Positions 49,395-61,600 of a DNA stretch of 64,000 nucleotides are shown piece after piece. Origin of the DNA: Ophiosphaerella korrae (taxonomy: Eukaryota > Ascomycota > Dothideomycetes > Pleosporales > Phaeosphaeriaceae); the NCBI GenBank assembly GCA_028456385.1, contig JALNQF010000056.1:62001-126000 (forward strand), given 5' to 3'. The position numbers and the translations under genes are program-made. Numbering within the stretch: position 1 is the stretch's first letter; each line of letters starts with the position of its first letter. A model generated the notes under the pieces. The model did no database searches, was not told the origin of the DNA, and saw nothing but the letters and a program-made list of their open reading frames with translations.

Positions 49395-51140
49395 TTATGG
49401 CTTCCTCTTTGCATACCCCTGATTATACTCGGCTTCTCTTTGCAAAAAATCTGGTACTTCATACGTTCCAAAATGCCGGAGGGGCACTTCCTCCATGAAC
49501 ATGCAATCAACTTGCTCTAGGGTTTTCCCTTTACACTCTGGAACGCACAGGTACGTAAAGGCAAAGCAGATAGCTGCAATTGCGGCGAAAATGAAACCTA
49601 CCTTTGAGCCTAGCCTAGCGTACTGAGGATAGATGAGGTATGGAATCGAGAAATTTACAGCAAAGCTAGGGTTCGCAGTGAGTGGCAATCTCCGATGAGT
49701 AGGCTTGGAGATTTTACTTGATGCAAACATTCATGAAGAAGCCAAGGCGTAAAGTGTGATCTCACAATTTCAGTGCAAGAATCTCAGTAGTTACGACATA
49801 ACAGAGGGGTGCCCAACCAATACTCAAACCAGTGCCCATCGAAGTGAGCATGGCTATAATTTCAATCTTATAGCCGTTGGTAATTGAGGATGAGGTACCA
49901 AGCCCACCCATGACCATAAGTGCGACCGTTTGTACTGCGGCACCGATCAAAAGCTAGGCCTGGTCTAGACTTAATAGGTTGCACAAGTAGGGAAGATGAA
50001 GCATAATTACCGTCTGCCGGCTCGGTCAATAAGTAAAAGGGTAATGCAAATCGATATAGTATTGATTATCGCATTTATAAGGTTCACGTCATATGCGTTG
50101 ACAGTGCCGAGCGATTTAATACTGATCATTGTAAGCTCCGCTTAAAATTTGTATATAGTTAGAACTAAACTTGCTAAATTGTTCCATACTGGCTAGCAAA
50201 AGCCTGGCCAGTGGCTTGCTGAGAGAAGTTGATGGCCAGCACGAGTAAAGTCCTCTTGAAGTTGAGGCCTCTAAAGATCCCAGAAAATACACCCTTCTCC
50301 ACTTCGTGATCCAGAGCAAATTGTAGTTCGCGAAATTCTAAGTCGATCCCATCTTAAGAGAATTTCCCCTTTTGATAAAGATTCAAGTTTCTGCGTGCCT
50401 TCTAGGTTCTACCATTTTTCAAAAGCCACCTAGGGCTTTCAGGTGTGCAAAAGATCAGGCACGCAATGAATGTTGGGACAACATAGAATAATCCAAACGG
50501 GACCCTCCAAGCCCGATTATTCCTTAATGCGCTTGTTCCTCTGCATACACTGTTGATGATCAACCCCCCCCCCCCCCCAATGATAAGGCTAAGTTGGTAA
50601 GAACCGACGGCGAGACCACGAGTAGCAGCTGGGACGATTTCGGATTGAAAAGCGGGTATTACGGCGAGTTCCATGCCAACATACACATCTATGCGAAACT
50701 AATCTCAAATAATCCAAAGAACGTGACGTGTAACTGACGATTCAATATTCTGGCAGCCATGATCTGATCGCGATGTTGAGACGTTGCAGCGAGAGTTGCT
50801 GTGCCTAGAGCATAAATACTCATGCTAAACATGCACCATCGACGTCTAAATTTATTGGCAACGTAGCTACCAATTAGGACGCTTAAAAGGGCATGGGCGC
50901 TGCATCTGTTCACCATATGGTACTGTAGTTGTGCTCACCTGCGGCGAAGCCAACGTAGTTCAGTGAATTGAACAAAGATAGCCATGAGGGCTCGAGGGCG
51001 TATTTCCCTGTCTTTGGGTTCTGATGCCTGAATTGCTTAGCGAAGGGATCCATAGCCTGGGTAGTAGCAAATGCTTGGTTATCGAATCCATAGTTGAAAG
51101 ATGATGTTGCTATGAGAAGGCAGCCGAGAGTAAGCCACAA
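49395..51140 (-). pseudogene. MFS sugar transporter, 5'-truncated with nonsense codons
   Basis: Relic of a sugar-porter (SP family) permease. Segments in order from 51140: WLTLGCLLIATSSFNYGFDN; SLFNSLNYVGFAAG; LIGSYVANKFRRRWCMFSMS; VYVGMELAVIPAFQSEIVPA; PESPRWLLKNGR; FRELQFALDHEVEKGVF; QQATGQAFASQYGTIYIKSL; LLLIDRAGRR; GWAPLCYVVTTEIL; FSIPYLIYPQYARLGSKVGF; PECKGKTLEQVD. Small introns are still visible, including a GC-AG intron at 50122-50174. In-frame stops: TAG at 50402-50404 and TAA at 50354-50356 (CAG and CAA fit). A run of 15 C at 50564-50578 adds glycines. The N-terminus before the first helix is missing: the frame ends at 51140 against the truncated oxidase gene. Confidence 0.85.
50564..50578. 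repeat. Poly-C tract (15 C) inside the MFS pseudogene
   Basis: Coding strand reads poly-G, giving five Gly in IIGGGGGLIINS where the family has two or three. Either an expanded homopolymer or a region prone to sequencing length error. Confidence 0.8.
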
Positions 51141-52328
51141 TCGTAACGCCTGATGGTAGGGTTCTCATTGCAAACCCTTGTAATAACTCAGATATCTTTT
51201 TTGCCATCCGAGGCGGTGGGAGTGGAACCTTTGGTGTTATCATCGAAGCTGTAGTCAAAGCTTTTCCAACACCTAACGCCACCTTGCATACTCTTTCGTT
51301 AAGCTCTTCGAATCCGAATATTACGACTGAGTTCTGGGATATGATAGGATTCATTCACTCTGAGATGCCACGACTCAAGGAGGGCGGTATGCAGGGATAT
51401 TACTACATCAAGGGTCTGTCCTCTTTCCTCACACTCGCGTTACTCTGGGGCTTTTTTCTTTACAATAAGCCGAATAGAACTGTAGAGGGTCTGATGGCGG
51501 CTATCGAGAAAAAGCTCACGAATAAAGCCCATTTGTTTACGTACCAGTCAAATATTACTCATTTGAATACGTATTTTGGCCTATACGGATCTATATACAC
51601 GAATGAGCCCGGAGCATCGGGTGGCTCTGCATACGGCTCTTGGCTGTTGAGTCCAGAAAGCCTTGCAAACTCAAATCTTACGGCCCAAGTGTTCGCTGAG
51701 ATTGGGCCGAGCACGGATCTATTGATACCAAACGTAAGCTTCGACTATTTACAAATACTATGTACTGCATGGCTAACATCGCCAGGGTCCTGTCTCCAAT
51801 CCTAGCCTTTTTGGTCTTATGATCGCACATCCAAATGAACCATCCTACTACCCGGGTGTCATTTCCATGAATGTCGCCTGGCGCAATACTCTTGTCCATT
51901 TCATGGTCGTAGAATCATGGTTTGATGGAATGCCTCAATCTATAATCGAATCTGTGTACCGTGATATCACTGTCAACAAGACCCAACCTCTCCGTAAATT
52001 GTCGCCAGACACAGGAGCATATTTCAATGAACCTGATTTGTATGAGCCAGATTGGCAGAATGCTTTCTTTGGGAAGCACTACCCACGGCTTGTAGAGATT
52101 AAGCAGAAGTATGATCCGATGAATGTCCTGTGGTGTCGTCAGTGCGTGGGCAGTGAAGCTCTAGTTGAGCAGAAAGATGGAAAACTTCGTCGCTCGCCCC
52201 ATCGCAGAAGTGAAGAACGTATAGAAGGATGGAGAGGATTGGGCGACTACAGTGGGAACGCTAAGATGGAAGACCATCACTGCACACAAAGAGATATAAG
52301 GACTGAAGGTAAAGGCGGTAATCTATAA
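51136..52328 (+). pseudogene. FAD-linked oxidase (BBE type), 5'-truncated
   Basis: C-terminal half of a berberine-bridge/isoamyl-alcohol-oxidase-like FAD enzyme. The frame enters at about 51136 inside the FAD domain (IVTPDGRVLIANPCNNSD, FFAIRGGGSGTFGVIIEAVV), runs to 51733, splices over 51734-51785 (52 bp) and ends at 52328. The BBE domain is seen as YFNEPDLYEPDWQNAFFG and KYDPMNVLWCRQCVGSE. The missing part is the N-terminal about 250 residues, including the signal peptide and FAD-anchoring His/Cys region. What remains is open and spliceable, so truncation is the only visible lesion. Any ATG-started product (51284) would lack the FAD pocket. Confidence 0.85.
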
Positions 52329-52759
52329 CAGAAGTCATAGGCTTTCGTTGACGCGGATAATAAAGGGAAGATGAAAGGACAGGAAAACCTATCCCAGGTC
52401 TCTAGAGATGCATGGCTAAATGAGCTGAGCCCTCACTCCACTTTCTCCCGCCCTAATTGAATCGCATACAGTGTCAAGACACAAGTCTGAGCCACTTTTG
52501 CCCCGCACCCAAAGATAATCTTGAGCCTATGTAAGCCTCCTACTGTAAGGTGTGAACAGGCTTTAGGGTTTAGTTTAGGGCTAGAATATTTGCTACTAGA
52601 GGTAAAACCTCTTATAATAGCAAGTTATTTAGAGTAATAGTTGTAATCGGGCAAGACCGGTCAAAAGTGAAGACTCAGGAACTGCGCTGTATTGTCTATC
52701 TTGAGCTGGGAGAGGAGACTTATATACAAGACAATCGGACCGACAAAGATTAACTGGTC
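52329..52759. other. Intergenic or repeat-derived sequence
   Basis: About 430 AT-rich bases, no coding signal. Its right part probably belongs to the adjoining pogo-type relic; the string TAAGCTCGGGTA at about 52829 reappears at about 63313 beside the other copy. Confidence 0.4.
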
Positions 52760-53065
52760 TCAGCCCGTACAAGGCCCCCGGCCGGTTACAAGAGTCTTTA
52801 CCCCTAAGAGACCTAGGCCACTATGGCCTAAGCTCGGGTAATTTGAATTCAGTACAGCCTTATTTATATGTGTAGCCACAGTAGAAATAGACTTATTAGC
52901 TCTATCTATTACCTTCTTCATAGCCTTCTCTGCCTTGGTCATAGCCGCCCTGTCTTGGGCAGCCTTGGTCATAACTACGTTGCTGGAGCGCTCGTTTGGA
53001 TTAATCCTGACCCGTTTCTTTGTATACCGGTTTGTAAACCGATCAACTTGAGCTGAGATTCGCAA
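52760..53065 (-). pseudogene. Pogo/Fot1-type transposase C-terminal tail, copy 1
   Basis: A minus-strand relic with VDRFTNRYTKKRVRINPNER then KAAQDRAAMTKAEKAMKKVI and DRANKSISTVATHI. It matches the tail of the copy at 63415-63996 almost residue for residue, ending in the same charged coiled-coil-like tail seen behind pogo/Fot1 DDE domains. The DDE domain is absent. Beyond HINKA the two copies diverge. Confidence 0.7.
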
Positions 53066-53763
53066 TTCAACTTACTTCCTACAACCAGGAGCGTAGTTAA
53101 GTTAGTTAGCTTTACTAGCTTGATATACCGTACTGTACAAACTATCGAAGTTAAATCGGAAAGACCACAGCTGATGACGAGAACTGGACTCATGGCTAAT
53201 TCATGAACAAACAGAATGTTTCCACTTACGGTTACTACTCATCGCAGGAACATACCGGGCTTTCTCCGGTTTACCAAGATTTGCCAACGCCCTCAAGGTT
53301 GGGCATTGGAAGTCCCGCAGAATCACTTGTCCGTGCATTGTGGCATCTCTGTTCGGAGCGTTGTCCATCTTCTGCACCGGAAGTTCAACGTAGAGTTTTC
53401 AATGACAAAGGGCAATCACGAAGACAAGTATCCAGAGTCCGCCATAATGGGAAGCGAGTTACACAAGAGATTGAGGGGATTTTAGAGGTCCAGAGAATGC
53501 TGTTTCTGAAACTAACACAGCAGGAAAACCGACTGAAGGGGCTTTCAAAACAGGACACAACAGAAGGCATTCGATCAATTGCCGACCTCGAACAGCTTAG
53601 AGCAGGCACAGCTCAGGCGGTTTAGGCAATATGGAACAAAGGTAGCAAAACTAGGCGCACTGCATAATTAGGTCTGGGTTTTTGTGGACTGGAAGTGCAT
53701 AGTAACTCACGCTAGTGGATTCATTTTAGGCTAGCGTCACCATGCACCCTGTTCTGATATTTG
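53066..53763. other. Unassigned sequence between repeats
   Basis: A 140-codon ATG frame at 53203-53625 is open but unrecognised; its codon usage and composition give no clear support. Otherwise featureless. Confidence 0.35.
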
Positions 53764-53971
53764 AAACCAATGTTGCTGTAAACCCGCCGCTCTAGACCTA
53801 AATTCTGCGAGAGATATCGGTCATATCTTGCTTAACACATCAACAGCGGGTTTACAGCAGTTGTGCGTTTACAACAGTCGTGTGTTTATAGCAGCCGTGT
53901 GTTTACAGCAACTGTGTGTTTACAGCAACTGTGTGTTTACAGCAGCAGCGGGTTTACAGCAACAGTGGTTT
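53764..53971. repeat. Inverted-repeat element enclosing a 17-bp minisatellite
   Basis: Two 28-bp arms (53764-53791 and 53944-53971, inverted, 26 of 28 matching; core TTGCTGTAAACCCGC) enclose seven tandem 17-bp units at 53850-53968 (consensus GTTTACAGCAACTGTGT). The units are themselves variants of the arm sequence, so the array appears to have grown from one terminus. No clear target duplication by eye. Looks like a nonautonomous DNA element with an amplified end, but no known family is assigned. Confidence 0.8.
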
Positions 53972-54647
53972 AGGCCGAACATACTATGCTCTATGCTTCC
54001 TGTAGGTCTGGAACAGATGGAACAGACAGAAACGCCAGCATGAACCTGAACCAATGCTTGAGAAACCAGTCTGGAAGGCTAGTATACGTAGCTGAGTACG
54101 TGGCGTTGCTGAACACCAAAGATCCAGAGTTTTGTTGGATCAAGTTCAAGCAATACCACGACCGAGTCGACCGAAAACCCAGAGAGAACGTACAGAGAAA
54201 AAGATAACCCCAAGGCTTTAGTTGTTCAACTATTGCCCTCCCGCTCTGGAATGGTATATTACAAGGCCTCACACCTCTCGCCCTTACATACCAAGCCTGC
54301 AAGTGTTGGGCTGTTGGAAGTTCAAGAGGAGAGTTTGAAAAAGGACCATATCGAACGATTCGAGATTTCAATGAAGGAAGGCGGCTTGTAAGCTAGCTTC
54401 ACTATAAGACTGTTGAATATCGCCTAATAAATTATAGAGCTATCATCGATAGCAGACTTGGTTTTAGTGTAACTCAAGGAGCAATGATTATGGCTGGATT
54501 TGCCGTAGAAGAAGAGCTCAAGTCATGGAAAAAAATGCTGCTCCCTGGAACAAGGAATATAAAGCAGAAGGTGGTGGAGATGAGTGATAGGATAGGCATG
54601 AATTTTGAGTTTGTTGATTTGCTATCTGAAGCCAAGCGCGACACAGC
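53972..54647. other. Unassigned sequence
   Basis: About 680 bp with only short open frames on both strands. Nothing recognisable. Confidence 0.4.
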
Positions 54648-55265
54648 CTAAATGGAGTAGCTGATACCTTCAACTTCATAGCGGCACTCGCCCGAGCGGG
54701 CATCCCACACGCGAACGGCCTTGTCACAGGACACCGATGCCAGTAGGGCGCCGTCGGGAGAAAAGGCCACGGCGTTGACCCAGCCTCTATGGCCCACAAC
54801 CTCTTTTCCAGGGCCAGGCGAGTACGCCGCAGTGCAAACGAATTGCGCCGACTTGTCTTCGAATCCATCCAGCATCTTGTGGAGGTTTTGGTTACCCAGT
54901 GCATGCAAGAACCATTTTCTAGGTAGGGATTAGGTGGGTTCTCAGCGTTTGGGAGAGCCAAAGTTACATGTATGGGCCGGGCAGTCCCCCCATAGCATTG
55001 AAGCATAGTAATGTATCGTCGATCAGCACAGGCCTATGGAGCTTGAATCAGAATTAGTATCCTATGTAATCCATTTTTGAGAAAGACAAACTGCTTCCGC
55101 TGCACGGCGGCACTTGTCGGTTGCTATCTCCTCGATTGTGCCCTGGATCTCTGGTAGATCGAGGTCCACAGATTCGAGCTCGGCTGTATCTTTGAGGATA
55201 CTGCGAACTTCGCGCAACTTGTAGGCATTGCCCGTTACAAAAACAAGCTTGAATGGCGGAGCCAT
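54648..55265 (-). pseudogene. ham1: Truncated ITPase (Ham1) fused in frame to a WD40 repeat
   Basis: Inosine/xanthosine triphosphate pyrophosphatase at the 5' end: exon 1 55265-55092 ([40 protein letters not shown]), exon 2 55033-54968 (PVLIDDTLLCFNAMGGLPGP), exon 3 from 54918 ([40 protein letters not shown]). After GPGKEV the ITPase stops and the same frame continues as one WD40 unit: [39 protein letters not shown], ending at 54648. Intron 2 (54919-54967) is intact and its splice makes YIKWF exactly. Intron 1 (donor GTTTGT, branch ACTAAT, acceptor CATAG) leaves the frame one base off, so the present copy probably does not make the fusion. The WD40 unit resembles those of NACHT-WD40 NLRs. Confidence 0.8.
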
Positions 55266-55621
55266 GTTGGACGGGTGGGCAACAGGGCGATGCTCGCGAG
55301 TGACTCGTAGCGGCTTGCTGCCTGAGGATCCCACAAGCTGACTCACAGTTCCATACCATCGTGGGTGCGCAGCAATAGCCATTTTTTTCTTGCAGCCATG
55401 ATATCATATGTTCTGTCTTGCTATTTGCGCTGGGAGTATTCAATTTGTCCGTACGTTGCGGCTATAGACTGATGCAACTACCACCCGGGTTCGCCACTGC
55501 AACTGGGGCTGCGCAAGGCGGGTGTTGCTTCTGAACCAGGCTCGGTGATAGGGCCTGGGTTATGCTGCGCACACGAACCTGCAGCCGACTAGCAGATGTT
55601 TTGGGTATGCTTGGTTAATGC
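55266..55621. promoter_or_regulatory. Divergent interval between the ITPase chimera and the NLR
   Basis: 356 bp between two head-to-head relics. The NLR's missing N-terminal residues are not found here in frame. Confidence 0.35.
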
Positions 55622-58600
55622 ATGAGCGCGACCAATTACAGAGTTTTGGCAGATCATCTGCAGGACGACAATGCCTACCACCTGGGGAGTATTGGCCGAC
55701 ATAACATTGCGATTGCGTGCCTTCCACTAGGCGTCTATGGAACTACCTCGGCGGCCGTCGTCGCAACCTGGATGCTGTTTACCTTTCCATCAATCCGATT
55801 CGGCCTCATGGTTGGGATAGGTGGGGGTATCCCCAGCAAAGCTCACGATATTCGGCTTGGTGATGTCGTCATTGGCAAGCCAGAAGGTAAATTCGGAGGC
55901 GTTGTGCAATACGACTTCGGAAAGAGCACCGTAGATGGATTTGTCCACATGGGGTCGCTGAACAAGCCTCCGCCAGTCATTCTTAATGCGATGGCCAGTC
56001 TTCAGGCAGGACATGAGCTTGAAGACTGCAAAATCCTGGAATATCTCGCCCGCGCAAAGTTCAAGGGAGACTTCTCCCACCCAGGAGCTGAGAACGATAC
56101 GTTGTACAAAGCTGACTATGCCCATGTTGGCGGTGATTCGTGCGAGTCGTGTGATTTAACAAAAGTAGTACCTAGAACCGACCGGAGCACCCACGAATCA
56201 GTGATTCATTATGGTACGATTGCGTCAGGCAATTCCGTAATCAAAAATGGAGAGACAAGAGACCTCTTAGGCAGAGAGCACAGCTCCATTTGCTTTGAGA
56301 TGGAAGCTGCGGGCCTGGCTGATAACTTTCCATGTGCGGTTATTCGAGGCATCTACAATTATTCTGATTCGCACAAGAACAAGCGTTGGCAGCGGTACGC
56401 AGCTGCTGTGGCTGCTGCATATGCCAAAGAGCTTCTCGGGATGATAACACCAAAACAAGTCAACGCTACGCCCACTGCGGCTGAAGCGATAAATGCTGGT
56501 TAATTTCCATTCTTAGCTGATTTGATAGTCGTGTTGAGGGAATAAGCAGAACTAGCGCGTCTAAGTAAAGGCATCAACGAAATCAAAAGCCAAGTCATCA
56601 GCACTCAGGAAGGTAAAATTCATATTCCTACATATTTGAGCGTTGTATACTAGCTTTTTGGTACAGAAAAGAATCGCAAGGAACTCAAATAGCTGTCCCA
56701 AATTGACTATGGAAAGCGGCATAGCGATATCTTAAGTCGTCACGAACAAGGGACAGGCCAACGGTTATTGAACTCTCTTGAATTCCAGTCCTGAATCAAT
56801 AGCAAGAAGAGCACCAGCCTATTTTGTCCTGGGATACCGGGTGCTGGTAAGACTACCATGGCGGCCATTGTGGTTGACCATTTGACCAAAAAATTCCCCA
56901 TGGACAAGTTTTTCGATCGCCGGACTGGATCCGTAGTTGTGTATTGCAACTGTAACATGTGTGAGACCCAGCGAGAGATAGACCTGGTTTCGGCTCTGTT
57001 AAAGCAGCTCATCCAACAAATACCGCTCATCCCAGAGGAGCTCACAGCTTGGTACAAAAACCATGCACAGCTGGGAACACAGCCTCCAATCAACGAAGTG
57101 ATTGATATGCTAAAACTGTTATCCAAGTTGTTCTTTCGGGTTTTTTTAGTAGTGGACGCGCTTGATGAATGCGGAAACGAACCTCGCACACTCCTGTTGT
57201 CTACCATACGTGCCATGCAGCACCACTGCCATGTAAACCTGTGATGGAGCAAAAGGTAGAGTCCGAACCCTAATGTTCTGCCCACTTGAACGGTATTTGT
57301 ACCACGACAAAACCTCATGGCAACGTCTCGCCCGATCACATCTATCATGAACGATTTTGACAAGGATATCACATTGTAGATTAAAGCCCGAAGTGAAGAT
57401 ATCGCGTAGTTCCTGGACGGCCAAATGCCTCGACTAGCCGAGTTCGTGACACGCCATCCAGAGCTAATGCAGGCTATCAAAACGCAAATCATTGAATCTG
57501 TTGGAGGCATATAGGTAGAATTGCTGGCGCTGCTTGGCTACCGGGTGCTGATCATCATTAACAGGTTTCTTCTTGCAAGGCTGCATTTCGAGTCGCTGCG
57601 GGATAAGGTGACGGAAACATCAATCCGCTCCGCACTCAAGCATCTCCCGCGAGGCGAAGAAGGGTTGCGTCAAGCCTATGGTGATGCAATGGCGAGGATA
57701 CAGAACCAGGCCTCCGGCTTCCGAGAACTGGCTAGACGCGTCTTTTGTTGGATTACCCACGCTAAGCGACTTCTCAGTGTGAGGGAGTTGCAGCACGCTC
57801 TAGCGATCGAACCAAACATGGACGAGTTTGATGAGAGCAACGTACCTGACATGAATGTTCTGGTCTCAGTCTGTGCAGGCCTGGTTACCATCGACCAAGA
57901 ACGTAACACGATCCGGCTGGTACATTACACAACCCAAGAGTATTTCCAAGGCACTGGCTCACACTAGGTTGCCAAAGCTCCATATAACATTGCTATGACC
58001 TCCCTCGCTTGTTTGAAATTAAAGGTGCCAATCAACAATCACATACACGACTTAAATAAACTAAGGATTAGGTTGGCGCGAAATGCATTCTTGGGCTATG
58101 CCGCCAAGCATTGGGGGACACATGCTCACGACATCCAAACAGCAGTTAAAGATCCAGCGCTCTCATTCCTAAGGAACAAGCCACTTGTTTCCGCTGTGTA
58201 CCAAGCAATCGGAAACATCATGCCCTCTTCTTAAGAAGGACTCACTGACTTTGGATTAACGGGACTACACATGGCCATTTTCTTTGACCTTCATGACCTC
58301 GTGTTAGACCTGGTGGAGGGCAAAGCAGATGTAAACGAAAAAGACGGCCAGGGAAGAACCCCACTCATGTGGGCTGCTAATTTCAAGCGTGCTGAAGCTG
58401 TCAAGTTATTGCTCAACCATGGCGCCGATGTTAGAGCTCAAGACAATGATAAACGCACCGCATTGCATTTCGCTACGGTAGATGTGGATATGACAAAGTC
58501 CGTCATCACGAGAAGGACGGATCCGTACATTGGTATTAGTATCTGGCTACTCTCAAAGCATTTGATATCAAATTCAGAAAGCTTAGAAATATCATGAATT

Positions 58601-61600
58601 CTTCTCGAAAGTGGGGCCGACGTTGATGGAGCCGACATCCAAGGATGGACTCCTGTAAAGACTGCCGCGGCGACTGGAAATTACAGCATGTTGGAATTAC
58701 TAATCGAGAACAATGTAGCATTAGATTCTTTCGGATCTGGCCATTCTATCGCCAAAACTGGCGGAATTGGGGATTTATCACCGATCCACTTCGCTGCCAG
58801 TTGTGGCTTTGAGGAGATTTTGAGACTGTTGCTTGAGAATGGCAGTGATGTCAACAAGCCAACCCGGGATGCTCTGGGAAAACCAGTTCATTTTGCAGCC
58901 AATGGAGGCCACTTAGGAGTCATCGAGCTCTTGATTGAGCACGGAGCGAATGTTCATGATACCGAGGGCCGTGGTAGTGCATTGCATATTGCGGCTACAG
59001 CCGGCCACGCCGCAGTAACACAGGCACTTATTGGAGTAGGGGCTGACCTCAATGTCACAATCCATGATGGTACGCCACTGCATAAAGCCGCTTGGCATGG
59101 GCGGGAAGGAGTGGCAAGGCTACTCATCGACAACGGGGCCGGCATGTATATTCGGGGTGGCTACACCCTTGAAAGCATGTTCGGATTTCAAGGCACTGGC
59201 CATACGCCGCTGGAATATGCAGCAATAAACGGCAAAGAATCTATTGTGAAACTGTATATCGAAAAAGGTGCTTTTGATAAATGGGATGATCGCATCACAA
59301 TCTTACAGATCGCATCAAAGAATGGCCACAAGAGCATCGTCCAGTATATGCTGGAATATATTGTCGACGATATTGAGACAATGCCGGCGGAAATGCGCAC
59401 AAGTGGTCTATTAGAAGCTTTCTCGAAAGCGGTTGAGAATGGGCACACGGACATTGTGAGACTGCTCATAGAACACATCGACGTCAATCAAAAAATGAAA
59501 GACAACATGAACGCATTAGGATTGGCAGCGAAAGGCAACCATGAAGAAATTGCGGAGTTTCTTATCGAGAGAGGTGCAAATATAGACGATGGGTTTGCAC
59601 TTCAACAAGCTGCCAGAGCGGGATCATTGGCTGTTGTGCGATTACTCTTGGATAAGGGTGTAGATCCAGATACGATGGTTTCAGGTTTCACCTCCCTCCA
59701 CAGCGCAGTTAATGACAAGAACCTACAGGTTTTTCGAGAGTTAATATCCCATAATGCAAACGTTAACTTCGCGGATCACAATGAAAGAACAGCGCTTCAT
59801 CATGCAATATTTACACATAATGAAGAGGCCGTGAGAATTCTCCTCGACAACCAAGCGAATATCGACGCGTTCGATAACTCTGGCGAGACAGCGCTGTACA
59901 AAATTGTTGGGTATCTGCATAGTTATTACGCGACGGGCAGAGAAAGTGCCATCAGTCTATTCGAACTACTTCTGGAACGAAAAGCAAATATCAATGCAAG
60001 AACTCTAAGTGGTATGGCAGCTTTGCACAAGGTTGTTCAGGGTGCCATGGGGGACTGTGTCGCGGCCGAGATTCTGTTGCAACGCGGGGCGGATGTAAAC
60101 GCAAAAACTGAAAAGGGAGAAACACCACTATACATGGCGGCAAAACACAACCATCTGGAAGTGGCAAAATTGTTACTGGGAAATGGTGCTAAAGTTGATT
60201 CTCCTGACGACAACGGCAAGACAGCACTATACCATGCCAAGCTCAATGGGTATGATGATATGTGGAGATTGTTGACTGAGCATGGAGCCAAATTTCATGA
60301 AGATCCGGTTCTGGGTCAGAGAGAAAAGGCCAGATATGAGGCCAACATAAGGCAGATGATTAAAAATAAGAAAAATATCAACGCCCAGGATAATAACGGA
60401 TGGACTGAATTACACACAACATTAGAACTCGGCTATAACACATGTACCCGAATCCTAATCGAGCATGGCGCCAATGTGAATCAGAGAGCAAGGAATGGGC
60501 TCACTGCACTCGATTTTGCTGCCCAAGAGCAGCATCTATCTATCATGTCGCTTCTTCTACGGAACGGGGCAACTGCTAGCACATACGCATTGAATCACAT
60601 GGCTGGGAGCGGTCATGAAGCCATGGTCCGGATTTTGGTAGGACGAGGTGCCCCAATTACAAACGACACTCTCACCTATGCGGTAACCAGGGGTTACAGT
60701 GGAATTGTAAACCTGCTCCTAGAGAATAGCGCGAAACCCACGCCAAGGAAGATTTTGAGCGGTCTTCTCCTCCAAGCAGCAAGCAGTGAACATGCCGACA
60801 TTGTACGCTCGCTCCTCCAATGTGGTACCTATGTGAACATCAAATGGAAAGATACTCACGACACGGCACTCGCAGTGGCTGCAAGAATGGGGCAAGAGGA
60901 AGTAGTTCGTACGTTGCTTGAATATGGGGCTGACGCTAAGCTACGAGATAAATTCCAGCGGATGCCGCTTTATCTTGCTGCCAACGAAGGCCACGAGTCT
61001 ATTGTACAAATGTTGATTGCACATGATGAGTATGACTTTGCTGATATTGCTACTGCTTCATATCTAGCCACATGCAGCCAGGACCATGGCACATTGTGTT
61101 TGCTCCTAGAACATCTTAAGAGCAAGAGCAGCGATGCTTCCATATCAATCCATGGCACTACATGTTTGCATGAAGCTGCCCGAAATGGCCAGCATACCCT
61201 CATTCCATTATTGCTCGAACATGGGTCGCATATCGATGTAAAAACTGACATGGGGACTCGAGAAGCTTCGAAGCTGGCACAAATACAATCCGCTGGAAGT
61301 TCGTACGTCACGATTGGAATCGAGGTGCAGATAGAAACTGCCCTACAGCTGGCTGCCCATAACGGGGATGAGGAAGCTGTGCGCATTTTCTTGGAACACA
61401 GTGCAGATGTCAATATTGTCAATCGTCTAGGCAGAGCAGCTTTACACCATGCTGCTAAAAAGGGCCATGCTGCAGTGGTCAGCGTGCTCTCAGAATACGG
61501 AGCAGACCTCCATATCCGAGATGATACGGGTGCGACTGCTTTGCTCAGCGCCGTTAGTGGAACTAATACTTGGAGTGATAAACTGCAAGACCATCGAAAA

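Noticed and set aside
51284..51805. Apparent complete oxidase starting at the ATG at 51284
   Set aside because: The frame is open and family-like further upstream to about 51136, inside the FAD domain, so this ATG is internal and the gene is truncated.
53203..53625. 140-aa ORF between the repeats
   Set aside because: No recognisable domain, no homologous landmark, and it lies among relics; not strong enough to call a gene.
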